22,883 bases of DNA from DAOUEG01 sp964589285 (GCA_964589285.1 CAZPSP010000024.1:1-22883); one strand, 5' to 3'. Positions 15,268 through 22,657 are shown, numbered from the stretch's first letter. Translations and numbers: made by a program. Notes: generated by a model not told the origin, from the sequence alone.

Positions 15268-16017
15268 ATGGCCCGGGAGGAGAACTTGGCAACCAACATT
15301 CAACGGAAAATCGTAAAAATCGATGAGGAAAAATGCAATGGCTGCGGAGCCTGTATCATTTCCTGCGCGGAGGGCGCTCTCAAGATTATCGAGGGCAAAG
15401 CCCGCCTGATAAGCGAAAAATATTGCGACGGTCTCGGTAATTGCCTGGATTGTCCTCAGGGTGCGATTTCTATCGAATTAAGGGATGCAGAGGAATTTGA
15501 CGAAGCAGCCGTACATGAACATCTGTTAGAGGAGAAAGGAGAAAAGGTTGCTGCTCCGTCCTGTCCTTCAACCCGCATCGAAGAGTTCAGTGCGGGGACG
15601 CCGCTGGGCAACCAGGCCGTAGAAGACACGGAAAAGAACCGCCGGTCAAGGCTGACTCACTGGCCGGTCCAGTTATCGCTGGTGCCTCCCGCTGCGCCGT
15701 TTCTCCAGGGTGCGGACCTCGTGCTGACCGCCGACTGCGTTCCGTGCGCCATGGCGGGTTTCCATGAAGCTTTCCTGAGTAAAGATACGGCTCTCGTCGT
15801 GGCATGTCCGAAGCTGGATAACTTCCAGGCACATCAGGAGAAACTCAATCAAATCCTGGAGGTGTCAGGCATTCGCAGCCTGACGGTCGTTCACATGGAA
15901 GTGCCCTGTTGTTCCGGACTGGTATACATGGCTAAACAGGCCATTTTGACGAGCGGTAATGTCGTACCGTTCCAGGATATAACGATCAGCGTTCAAGGGG
16001 AAGTCGTGAGCCGTTAG
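15268..16017 (+). CDS. 4Fe-4S ferredoxin-domain protein with C-terminal Cys-rich domain
   Basis: The 249-residue product starts with a two-cluster ferredoxin-like domain: CNGCGACIISC near residues 24-34, then C-x5-C-x2-CP (CDGLGNCLDCP) near 53-63. A linker follows, then a C-terminal domain with VLTADCVPCAMAGFHE, VACPKLDN and VEVP-like CC (MEVPCCSGL). Such proteins probably pass electrons in anaerobic redox chains; the partner is unknown. Start is uncertain: the ATG at 15268 has a poor ribosome site, while a TTG at 15286 has GGAGG five bases upstream, inside the longer frame. The gene ends with a 4-base overlap against the converging FMN reductase, another redox protein, suggesting related physiology. 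Confidence 0.88.
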   Translation: MAREENLATNIQRKIVKIDEEKCNGCGACIISCAEGALKIIEGKARLISEKYCDGLGNCLDCPQGAISIELRDAEEFDEAAVHEHLLEEKGEKVAAPSCPSTRIEEFSAGTPLGNQAVEDTEKNRRSRLTHWPVQLSLVPPAAPFLQGADLVLTADCVPCAMAGFHEAFLSKDTALVVACPKLDNFQAHQEKLNQILEVSGIRSLTVVHMEVPCCSGLVYMAKQAILTSGNVVPFQDITISVQGEVVSR

Positions 16018-16577
16018 CCGTTCACAATCTTCCTGCCCAGTTCATACGCTTCTTCGAGGAGGTCTGGATGGTCCTTGATCTCGGCTTTTTTGTCGACGCC
16101 CCTTACCAGAAGATCAGCCGTATATGAGGCGTTGACGGCATCGAAGAAGTATTTCATGGTGAGTTTGGGGCCGTCGAAGAGCTTGGCGCCTTTCGTCGCC
16201 CCCACACCGATAAAGACGCCCTTTTTCAAGGGAGTATCCACCTGCTTCAGGATATAGCGGCGTGCCCAGAGGGCCTGGCAGCGGCTGATGAACTGCATCA
16301 TCTGCGGGCTGACCGTATAAAAGAAGATTGGGGAAGCCGCGACGATAACGTCCGCCTCCTCGATTTTCTGGTACAGCGATACCATGTCATCTTTTAATGG
16401 GCAGGTACCGTCCTTGCTGCACTGGTAGATTTCCTTGCACGGGATGATGTTCAGCCGGTCGAGGACGAGTTTCTCCGTTTCAGCGCCCGCTTCCCGGGCG
16501 CCACGGAGCGCTTCATCAAGAAGCAGGTCGGTATTGCCCCCGATGCGCGGGCTGCCCATAATGCCAAGGACTTTCAT
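16014..16577 (-). CDS. NADPH-dependent FMN reductase / flavodoxin-like flavoprotein
   Basis: The protein belongs to the flavodoxin-fold NAD(P)H-FMN reductase group. The core begins MKVLGIMGSPRIGGNTDLLL, where GSPR-x2-GNT binds the flavin phosphate, and continues with ASPIFFYTVSPQMMQFISR near residues 88-106. Three cysteines (C47, C53, C59) in the PCKEIYQCSKDGTC segment recall the cysteine-rich insert of iron-sulfur flavoproteins, but the full CX2CX2C spacing is absent, so a cluster is not assured. I chose the ATG at 16577 (187 residues); the frame stays open to 16628, but those extra residues overlap the tautomerase gene and are not domain-like. It is the last gene after the tautomerase, 13 bases away. 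Confidence 0.92.
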   Translation of the reverse strand: MKVLGIMGSPRIGGNTDLLLDEALRGAREAGAETEKLVLDRLNIIPCKEIYQCSKDGTCPLKDDMVSLYQKIEEADVIVAASPIFFYTVSPQMMQFISRCQALWARRYILKQVDTPLKKGVFIGVGATKGAKLFDGPKLTMKYFFDAVNASYTADLLVRGVDKKAEIKDHPDLLEEAYELGRKIVNG

Positions 16578-16590
16578 CGAACAGTCCCGG

Positions 16591-16779
16591 TCAGCGGCCG
16601 TCGCAGTAGAGCTTGCCGCCCTGAGCAACGTTTTCCTGTTTCAGTTCAATGATGTCGATGCTGACCGCTGATTCCGGGCAGCCAACGTTTTTCGCAATAG
16701 CCGCGGTAACATCTTCGACCATTCCTCGCTTCTGTTCTAGGCTGCGGCCTTCGAACAGCTTAATCGTAACAAGCGGCAT
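16591..16779 (-). CDS. 4-oxalocrotonate tautomerase family protein
   Basis: This 62-residue protein is a tautomerase-superfamily subunit. These enzymes use an N-terminal proline, exposed after methionine removal, as general base in keto-enol conversions. The sequence begins MPLVTIKLFEGRSLEQKRGM, with Pro2 and the conserved Arg in EGRS. The correct start is therefore the ATG at 16779, which also has GGAGG at ideal spacing; the longer frame from 16791 would bury the proline. The tail GGKLYCDGR is less typical. It lies 30 bases after the small membrane peptide and 13 bases before the FMN reductase. The substrate is unknown. Confidence 0.9.
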   Translation of the reverse strand: MPLVTIKLFEGRSLEQKRGMVEDVTAAIAKNVGCPESAVSIDIIELKQENVAQGGKLYCDGR

Positions 16780-16809
16780 GATGACCTCCATCTAACAATC
16801 AGATTTTGG

Positions 16810-16968
16810 CTATATTTTAATAAAATCAGGCTTTATTGGCCCATTTTCAGCGTAATCACCCACGAACGGAAGTTTATAAATCTTGTTCTGTGAAGCAACG
16901 ATCATCATAGCGATCCAGAGAATGAACGCCAATGCCCCAAGAAGCGCCGGCACGATGATGTTCAGCAC
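16810..16968 (-). CDS. 52-residue membrane peptide, possibly DUF4870/Tic20-like tail
   Basis: This short GTG-started frame encodes one hydrophobic segment (VLNIIVPALLGALAFILWIA and following) and a polar tail containing NKIYKLPFVGDYAENG. The tail resembles the C-terminal end of DUF4870/Tic20-like membrane proteins, which typically end in a K-x-P-x-x-G-x-x-AE pattern; this is from memory. GGAGGAGGA lies 10 bases before the GTG, and a good promoter stands at 17008-17035, so it is probably expressed. The same frame stays open upstream (EEEWIP) to a TAA with no start codon, which could mean a gene that lost its N-terminal part. It leads the tautomerase-FMN reductase set by 30 bases. Confidence 0.6.
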   Translation of the reverse strand: MLNIIVPALLGALAFILWIAMMIVASQNKIYKLPFVGDYAENGPIKPDFIKI

Positions 16969-17007
16969 CGGAATCCATTCCTCCTCCGTTGTAAGCGATT
17001 AGTTCAG

Positions 17008-17035
17008 AATATATCGAATGGAGGAAAACTGTCAA
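17008..17035 (-). promoter_or_regulatory. Promoter of the small-peptide/tautomerase/FMN reductase set
   Basis: On the minus strand a perfect TTGACA (17035-17030) and TATATT (17013-17008) are separated by 16 bases. It lies just after the stop of the large surface-protein gene and about 40 bases before the GTG at 16968. Confidence 0.7.
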
Positions 17036-17050
17036 ACGTTCTCCACTTAA

Positions 17051-20000
17051 TTACCTGGAACGGTTTTTGAGAATCACGGCAAGGATGACCAGCAGCGTGA
17101 GGAAGATAACGCCGAGCAGTCCTCCCATGCCGTAGAGGAACCATTCGGGAATATCCACGGATATAGACGGAACGATGACGGTCTGAGTGGGCTGATTTAT
17201 TACCGGCGGCAGAACGGTGGGAGCAGCGGACGTGACGACCGGAGAAGCGACAGATATCGAAGCCGGGGTCCCTTCTGGGTCAACCTCTGGTTCAGTCTCG
17301 GAGATGGTAGTAAAAATTCCTGTTGAACTCCAGGAGCTGAATGTATCGGAAGTATAAGCCCTGACTTTCCAGTAATACGTGGCTCCTTTTTCAAGCTCGA
17401 CATCGCATTGCCAGACGTTTGCTGGCAGTCCATCATTCCCCGTTCTGGCAACGGACAGGGATGAAAAACCAACATCTCGTGATACCAGGAGTTCATACGC
17501 CGTTGCCGTCTGCACCGCCGTCCACTGGAACAGCGGCCGGACCGGTACATCTGTCGCGCCGGGGACCGGGCTCTCCGGCTTGAGGGTAGTTTCCCGGACA
17601 TCGAGGCCCGTGGAGAAACACGAGCTCTCCGACCATTGACTGTGCACCGGGCGGCATGCACGGACACGCCAGTGGTACGTTATGCCCGGTTCAAGGGCGG
17701 GCAGGCGTACCGTACTCGCTTCGGTTTTTCCTTGGAGTCCTGCCGGTATATCCTTGAAGTCGTTGTTTTCATCGCACTGCCATTCGTATTCGCTCGCTCC
17801 CGGCATTGTCTCCCAATCGAGTTCGATGTTCCTGGCGGCATGGTCGAGAATAGTTCCGCAGCCAGAAAGCCCATCCCGCGGGCTGACCGGGATTATCGGC
17901 CCGGTCAATGTGTCATCGAATTGCAGCAGTCTGAAGCTGGAGTCAGTCGTCCAGACATGGTTTCCGGATACCCAGAGACCGAACAGGTTGGCATCGTCCT
18001 CCAGCCCCCTCGTAACAGTGTCGAATTCGGTGGCCGCTGTGCCCGGTGAGAGACAACGTTCGAGGCCGCCGCCGTCACCCATGTTCGCCCCGTACATCGT
18101 GCCGGCGTTACTGAATGCCAGCCGGCCGAATGCCGCTCCGTCCGGGAATGTGGTATCGATGCTTTCCCATTCCGTTCCCGTGAACAGATTGAAGCGATAG
18201 ATGCCTTCACCGGAGGAAGACCCGGCCGCGTAGATGTATCCGTTTTCGGGATACCGGGCATCGAAGACGGGATATACTGTTCCGTTGAACGGGGCCTGGC
18301 CGTTTTTATCGGTCACCCGGCGGAAACGCTCCGTGTCACTGCCAAAGAATACGGTGCCGGCGGCAGTTCCTGCCAGAATCGCCCCGTCATTCCGGAAATC
18401 AGGAGAGAGGACCAGGCTGGTAAGAGGCAGATTTCCGATCTCGATCCCCGGCGAGTACGTGAATCCAGCGTTATCGGTGCGGTAGAGCATGGCTTTATCG
18501 CCGTTGTAACCTGAGATGAGCAGCGTTTTTTCATCTACAACCGCCCAGGCATCGACGGAGAACGAAGCGCCGGTTTCGGGATCGGTAGCGGGTCTGAACC
18601 GGTAGGTCGCGCCGGCATCGGAAGACACCAGGATACCGGGGATACCATCTATCTCACCGGAACAGAAGAGCGTCTCGCTGCCGGCACCGAACTCCGGAGC
18701 CAGTGCGATAAGGCCGAAGCTGGTTACTCCGGAAACACCGGGCCAGAGTATCCGCTCCCATCGGATACCGCCATCCGGGCTTTTCCAGAGGCTGCTGCCG
18801 GCTCCCCAGGTCAGCAGGAATAATGTTGCATCAGTATCATATGCCGGAGAAGGAGCAAAATCGACGATGATGTCGAGTTTGGCATCGATCAGGCCAACCT
18901 GGTTCCACGTTTCACCACCGTCCCGGCTGACGGCAATACCGCTGCCGTTACCGCTCGTAGCGGAAAATAAACGATCTCCCGTCACCGGCGACACGACCGA
19001 AACGATGGATCTGCCGGCCGGCTCTTTCCGGCTTTTCTGCCAGGTCGAACCGTTATCCGGGCTGAAAAATATCCCGGCTCCCGATGCAGCGCCGGCTGTC
19101 AGCCGGGTCCCAGCTGACGGTCCGCTGACGGTTAGGCAACTGATATCGATACCTGACAGTCCCTGGGTAAGGCCGATGTCCAGGTCCGCTACCGGCGAAC
19201 CGTTCCCATCTCCGCACTCGATGCGGAAGACATCACCCGCGCCGGTACCGGTATTGACGCCGACATAGAATGAGCCTTGCCCGGAATAGGGATCAACGAT
19301 AAAATCATCCGGGAAGGCCAGGCTGGCGGATTGAGCGGCCACGGCATTTGAAGACGCATGACCGGTACGCAGCAGGGCAGCGCCGGTCTGTTCGTTCCAA
19401 CCGGAGCCTTCCTGCCGGAAGAAGGCGTAAGTATCGAGTTCATCGGTGACCGCGGCGATTACATGCCGGTCGGCGGGATACCCGGGAGAAAACGATACAT
19501 CCAGGACATCATACCCGGTGAGCCCGGTATCCTGCCAGGCAGGAACCAGTTCCCGTTCGTCGAATAGATACACGCCGCCGAATTCGCCGGTGTCTTCATC
19601 GCGGATGCCAACGGCGATGATATAGCCGTCCGACCAGGTTATATCCAGCGATGAGATGGTCCGGTTGCCGGTGCCGGCGCCGCCCGGCGCGGACGGCAAC
19701 GGGAAAAACGTATCTCCAGCATCGGAAGACTGGTAGACATTCATGCTCGTGGCATAGATGACGGTTTTTGGGGCACCCGGCGGGACGGCAATATCGACGA
19801 TCTCATGGTGGACATCACCGGTCGGGCGCCAGGTATTCCCGTTATCTTCGGTGACGAACAGGTTTTCAGCCAGGCCGCTGACGGCGGCGTACATCCTGCC
19901 GTCTCCCGCCGATATCACTTTGATGATGTCCGATCCCGGCGCCAGGACCCAGCCTTCATCATCGCCGGCGGCGGGAAGAGCTATTTGAGTGAAGCGTGCG

Positions 20001-20104
20001 GCGGAAGAGGCGGAAACGTGATTCTTTGCTCCCGTAAATCCTGAACACAGCAGTATCAGAACAACAACCGGGTATAACATCCTGAGAAACCGTTGGTTCT
20101 TCAC
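17051..20104 (-). CDS. Secreted, membrane-anchored Asp-box (BNR) propeller protein with fibronectin-III-like domains
   Basis: This 1017-residue protein begins with a signal peptide (basic start, hydrophobic core about residues 10-25, likely cleavage near 27-35). Seven Asp-box motifs of the S-x-D-x-G-x-T-W kind are visible near residues 86, 127, 348, 393, 442, 494 and 543, typical of BNR/sialidase-like beta-propellers; the catalytic residues of a sialidase were not identified. Two fibronectin-III-like domains follow (about 739-833 and 842-934), each with a Y-x-W-x-V-R-A strand. A Pro/Thr/Val-rich linker and one helix (about 988-1012) end in KNRSR, so the bulk should face outward. The start is a GTG with AAAGGTGA six bases before it. 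Likely a surface adhesion or binding protein. Confidence 0.9.
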   Translation of the reverse strand: MKNQRFLRMLYPVVVLILLCSGFTGAKNHVSASSAARFTQIALPAAGDDEGWVLAPGSDIIKVISAGDGRMYAAVSGLAENLFVTEDNGNTWRPTGDVHHEIVDIAVPPGAPKTVIYATSMNVYQSSDAGDTFFPLPSAPGGAGTGNRTISSLDITWSDGYIIAVGIRDEDTGEFGGVYLFDERELVPAWQDTGLTGYDVLDVSFSPGYPADRHVIAAVTDELDTYAFFRQEGSGWNEQTGAALLRTGHASSNAVAAQSASLAFPDDFIVDPYSGQGSFYVGVNTGTGAGDVFRIECGDGNGSPVADLDIGLTQGLSGIDISCLTVSGPSAGTRLTAGAASGAGIFFSPDNGSTWQKSRKEPAGRSIVSVVSPVTGDRLFSATSGNGSGIAVSRDGGETWNQVGLIDAKLDIIVDFAPSPAYDTDATLFLLTWGAGSSLWKSPDGGIRWERILWPGVSGVTSFGLIALAPEFGAGSETLFCSGEIDGIPGILVSSDAGATYRFRPATDPETGASFSVDAWAVVDEKTLLISGYNGDKAMLYRTDNAGFTYSPGIEIGNLPLTSLVLSPDFRNDGAILAGTAAGTVFFGSDTERFRRVTDKNGQAPFNGTVYPVFDARYPENGYIYAAGSSSGEGIYRFNLFTGTEWESIDTTFPDGAAFGRLAFSNAGTMYGANMGDGGGLERCLSPGTAATEFDTVTRGLEDDANLFGLWVSGNHVWTTDSSFRLLQFDDTLTGPIIPVSPRDGLSGCGTILDHAARNIELDWETMPGASEYEWQCDENNDFKDIPAGLQGKTEASTVRLPALEPGITYHWRVRACRPVHSQWSESSCFSTGLDVRETTLKPESPVPGATDVPVRPLFQWTAVQTATAYELLVSRDVGFSSLSVARTGNDGLPANVWQCDVELEKGATYYWKVRAYTSDTFSSWSSTGIFTTISETEPEVDPEGTPASISVASPVVTSAAPTVLPPVINQPTQTVIVPSISVDIPEWFLYGMGGLLGVIFLTLLVILAVILKNRSR

Positions 20105-20163
20105 AAAAAATCACCTTTCTGTTATCCGGGAGAAGGTGAGTACACTATCCAAAGACCGAAGGT

Positions 20164-20172
20164 ATCATACCA
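20164..20172 (-). promoter_or_regulatory. Extended -10 promoter element for the propeller protein
   Basis: On the minus strand TGGTATGAT (20172-20164) is an extended -10 box (TG-N-TATGAT). No good -35 box is present. The start codon is 60 bases downstream. Confidence 0.5.
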
Positions 20173-20245
20173 TAAACAGCGGGTGAAAGGGAACGATTTG
20201 TAACAAATTCTAACATTAACGGACAAACGTGCTAAATCACCGTGG

Positions 20246-20275
20246 TTGAACCGTCATCCAGACCGCGGTTATACT
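20246..20275 (+). promoter_or_regulatory. Promoter of moeA
   Basis: TTGAAC (20246-20251) and TATACT (20270-20275) are separated by 18 bases. The predicted start of transcription near 20282 lies before the ATG at 20305 but after the upstream GTG at 20242, so it helps decide the moeA start. Confidence 0.65.
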
Positions 20276-20304
20276 GGAAAGAGATAATCGGAACAGGGGT
20301 TTTC

Positions 20305-21570
20305 ATGGAACACAACACTCATGAGATCGATGAAGGACTGGACTATGTCGGCTACCGGCAGGCTTTCAAGCTGATATCGGATACGATACCGCTTCTTCCT
20401 ATCGAGGAATTGAAACTGGAGCACGGCACGGGGCGTATCGCGGCTGAAGACGTGATCGCCGGGGTCAGTTATCCCTCACAGGACGTATCTTTGAAAGACG
20501 GCTATGCCGTGGTCTCCGCGGACATCAGCGCGGCCGCCCCGGAAAACCGCGTACGGCTGAAGGTGATCGGCGAGGCTTTCGCCGGTTCCCGTTTCAATGG
20601 GACAGTGATGAGCGGACAGGCCGTGAAGATATGCTCCGGTGCGCCGATTCCGCCGGGAGCGCAATCCGTCGTCTCCGAGGAATTCTGCGAAGAACTGCCG
20701 GGCGGCAGCATTGCCGTGAGGGCGGACGCCCACGAAGGCCGGAACATCCTCCGGGCAGGAGCGGAAGTACAGGGTGGCGCAGTCATCGTCCCCAGAGGGG
20801 GAAGACTGCTGCCGGGTTATCTCGGCATGGCCGCGGCTGCCGGTCTTCACACTGTCAAAGTGTACCGGAAGCCGGTTGTGGCGGTCATCGGCATCGGGGA
20901 TGAAGTGGTGGCTCCCGGAGAGAACCTCAATCCCGGCCAGCTTTATGCCAGCAACCTGGTAACCATGGAGGCGTGGCTGACGCATTTCGGCATATCCTGC
21001 GTGTCTGCCGTGGTCGGGGACGATTATACGGCGATACAGGAAGAAATCACCCGCCGTATCCGGGAAGCGGACGTCCTGCTGACGAGCGGCGGGGCCTGGG
21101 GCAGCGAGCGGGACCTGGTGGTGGCGGCGTTGAACGGCCTGGGATGGAAAGAGATATTCCACCATGTACGGCTGGGGCCGGGCAAGGGAATAGCCTTCGG
21201 GGTATGGCAGGAGAAGCCGGTATTCTGCCTGCCGGGCGGTCCTGCCAGCAATGAAATGGCCTTCATTCAACTGGCCCTGCCGGGGCTGCTGCGTATGAGC
21301 GGGGACACCCTGCACCCTCTCCAGACGGTCCATGCACGCCTGGCGGAAGACCTGAAAGCGCGGCATCATGCCTGGACGGAATTCAAGGATGCGACTTTGA
21401 CCCGGCATGAGAATGGTGAATACTCGGTGGAGATGTACCGGCACCGCAGCCGTCTCCAGGCGATCGCCAGCGCCAACGCCCTGATATGTATCCCGGAAGG
21501 TGAAGTAGAACTGCATGCCGGGGACATCATCCCGGTGCAGGCGCTGGTACCGCGCGTGGATGATATATAG
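20305..21570 (+). CDS. moeA: Molybdopterin molybdenumtransferase, MoeA type
   Basis: MoeA inserts molybdate (or tungstate) into adenylylated molybdopterin, the last step of basic molybdenum cofactor synthesis. The 421-residue product shows the MoeA order: a helical start, KDGYAV near residues 65-70 (DGYA motif), ICSGAPIPPGAQSVV near 112-126, a MoaB-like domain with VAVIGIGDEVVAPGE near 192-206 and LLTSGGAWGSERDLV near 262-276, then PGKGIAFGVWQEKPVFCLPGG and a C-terminal barrel domain. The SGG and LPGNP signatures are altered (SGGAWGS; LPGGPASNEMAF), which marks a divergent subgroup. I chose the ATG at 20305 over the GTG at 20242 because a promoter lies between them. No other cofactor genes are nearby. 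Confidence 0.92.
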   Translation: MEHNTHEIDEGLDYVGYRQAFKLISDTIPLLPIEELKLEHGTGRIAAEDVIAGVSYPSQDVSLKDGYAVVSADISAAAPENRVRLKVIGEAFAGSRFNGTVMSGQAVKICSGAPIPPGAQSVVSEEFCEELPGGSIAVRADAHEGRNILRAGAEVQGGAVIVPRGGRLLPGYLGMAAAAGLHTVKVYRKPVVAVIGIGDEVVAPGENLNPGQLYASNLVTMEAWLTHFGISCVSAVVGDDYTAIQEEITRRIREADVLLTSGGAWGSERDLVVAALNGLGWKEIFHHVRLGPGKGIAFGVWQEKPVFCLPGGPASNEMAFIQLALPGLLRMSGDTLHPLQTVHARLAEDLKARHHAWTEFKDATLTRHENGEYSVEMYRHRSRLQAIASANALICIPEGEVELHAGDIIPVQALVPRVDDI

Positions 21571-21578
21571 GGAGCCCC

Positions 21579-21660
21579 AATTTCGTTATTCGAAATTAAA
21601 GAATCCTTATTTAACGAATCCCGCCCGAGGCTGTTCAGGCTCAAGGATTCGTTATTCGAT
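21579..21660. repeat. AT-rich block with direct and inverted repeats
   Basis: TTCGTTATTCGA occurs twice (21582-21593 and 21648-21659). The first copy sits in a perfect 7-bp hairpin (AATTTCG/CGAAATT, 21579-21597). AACGAATCC (21613-21621) and GGATTCGTT (21645-21653) form an inverted repeat around a further GAG/CTC stem. The block fills the gap between moeA and the converging 128-residue gene; it may act as a two-way terminator or be a small mobile remnant. Confidence 0.6.
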
Positions 21661-22047
21661 TTATGGAAAGTCAGCTTCATCGCTGCTTTCCACCATTGAT
21701 GCGAAATTATTCCAGCCCAAGCTCCTTAATGCATCGAGCAATATGCGATTATCGACATTGCTCGCCCTGTCTCGATTACCGTAGACCTTGAAACGGGTAC
21801 GGATAAGCTTGTTGAGGGCGTTGGACGCCCTGACCATGATCAACATATGCTTGTCATCCTTGAAGGACGCAGCTTCCTTGATGACGTGGCGCATGAGGGC
21901 TATCTCTTCATCAAGGCCCTTCACCTCAGCGGCGGACGAATAGTCATCTTTTTCCTCTTCCTGGTTGAAGATGCGCGAGTAGTAGCCGTGCTTGAGGGCA
22001 TTCTTATTGCCCGGCTGGCCGCCGGGCCGGCGGTTTTCTTCTTCCAT
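21661..22047 (-). CDS. 128-residue protein with GGQPGNKNALKHGYYS motif, unknown function
   Basis: The N-terminus (RRPGGQPGNKNALKHGYYSR, residues 6-25) resembles a motif found at the start of phage small-terminase-like and other mobile-element-linked small proteins; this is recall, not a search. The rest is charged and helical, with an acidic linker (NQEEEKDDYSS) and helices near 43-60, 66-92 and 100-118. No membrane segment or catalytic motif is present. Ribosome site AGAAGG lies 11 bases before the ATG, and a TTGACA box stands at 22150-22145. No other phage genes are nearby, so it is an isolated gene in a repeat-rich, gene-poor stretch. DNA binding is possible. Confidence 0.75.
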   Translation of the reverse strand: MEEENRRPGGQPGNKNALKHGYYSRIFNQEEEKDDYSSAAEVKGLDEEIALMRHVIKEAASFKDDKHMLIMVRASNALNKLIRTRFKVYGNRDRASNVDNRILLDALRSLGWNNFASMVESSDEADFP

Positions 22048-22123
22048 GTTCTATGAACCTTCTCTTTTCAGTACCTCAGTCCCGGCTGGTTGACGCGAGG
22101 GCGATGGATGGTGCAGGTTAAGA

Positions 22124-22150
22124 ATAGTACATGAGTTCTATATATGTCAA
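22124..22150 (-). promoter_or_regulatory. Possible promoter of the 128-residue gene
   Basis: On the minus strand a perfect TTGACA (22150-22145) is followed by TACTAT (22129-22124) with a short 15-base gap, preceded by TG. The leader to the ATG would be about 70 bases. Confidence 0.45.
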
Positions 22151-22560
22151 GGGAGTTTTGTCACTTTTTTGGGGGTTGGGGGGGTATGCCGGGCTGTAAT
22201 CACTCTACGGACCTTATAGATTGACGGCGGCTGCCGCAAAGCGGGAGCCGCCCTACGGTGCTTTCTGGAAGCAGCAAAGGGGGTAACGGATAATTGGTGG
22301 GTTTCGCTTTGCTGCACCCACCCTACGAGACTGGTCTCTCTTTACGAACGAGAGACAACCAATCGTGCGGGGCGTTCATCTGTGGCGAAAGCGGGCTGTT
22401 GCTGCGGGCGGCGCCGGATTCCCGCCACGGAGCCGGGAATGACACGAGAGAGGGAGAAGGGACGGGAGGGCGGGTTCCGCTATGGCGGAACACCCTCACC
22501 TTAATCCTCTCCCGCAAGGGGCGAGGAAACTAGTAAGGGAGGCAACCGCACAGCCGGGAA
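22151..22560. repeat. Cluster of REP-like hairpins in a gene-free stretch
   Basis: At least five inverted repeats follow one another. GGCGGCT/AGCCGCC (22226-22252) has an inner CCGC/GCGG. GGTGGGT/ACCCACC (22296-22322) competes with GCAGCAAAG (22271-22279) pairing to CTTTGCTGC (22307-22315). Then come GTCTCTC/GAGAGAC (22334-22356), ATTCCCG/CGGGAAT (22418-22440) and GTTCCGC/GCGGAAC (22474-22491). Two hairpins end in CCCTACG. A C-rich CCCTCACCTTAATCCTCTCC string follows. Open frames here are short and repeat-derived; no gene is supported. Confidence 0.65.
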
Positions 22561-22583
22561 TGAGATCCTTATGTTCCGAAAGG

Positions 22584-22622
22584 AAGTAAAAGAGAGAGCC
22601 CCGGGAATTTCCCGGGGCTCTC
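22584..22622 (-). terminator. Strong intrinsic terminator of the surface-protein gene at the window end
   Basis: Read on the minus strand, GAGAGCCCCGGG (22622-22611) pairs perfectly over 12 bp with CCCGGGGCTCTC (22605-22594) across a 5-base loop and is followed by TTTTACTT. It lies 36 bases after the stop at 22658. Confidence 0.92.
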
Positions 22623-22657
22623 AGAGTTTCTAGTAGAGTTCATCCTCTACGCCGGTC

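Noticed and set aside
16578..16628. 17-codon N-terminal extension of the FMN reductase
   Set aside because: It overlaps the tautomerase gene end and precedes the natural MKVLGIMGSPR start.
16780..16791. Four-codon extension of the tautomerase (MEVI before MPLV)
   Set aside because: The catalytic proline must follow the initiator Met, and the ribosome site fits the ATG at 16779.
20242..20304. 21-codon N-terminal extension of moeA from a GTG
   Set aside because: A promoter lies within this stretch and the residues are not conserved MoeA sequence.
20476..21516. Long minus-strand open frame (346 codons) opposite moeA
   Set aside because: It lies entirely within moeA on the other strand and shows no domain or ribosome site.
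22200..22500. Possible CRISPR-like or tandem repeat array
   Set aside because: The hairpins differ from one another, and there are no identical repeats with regular spacers and no cas genes.
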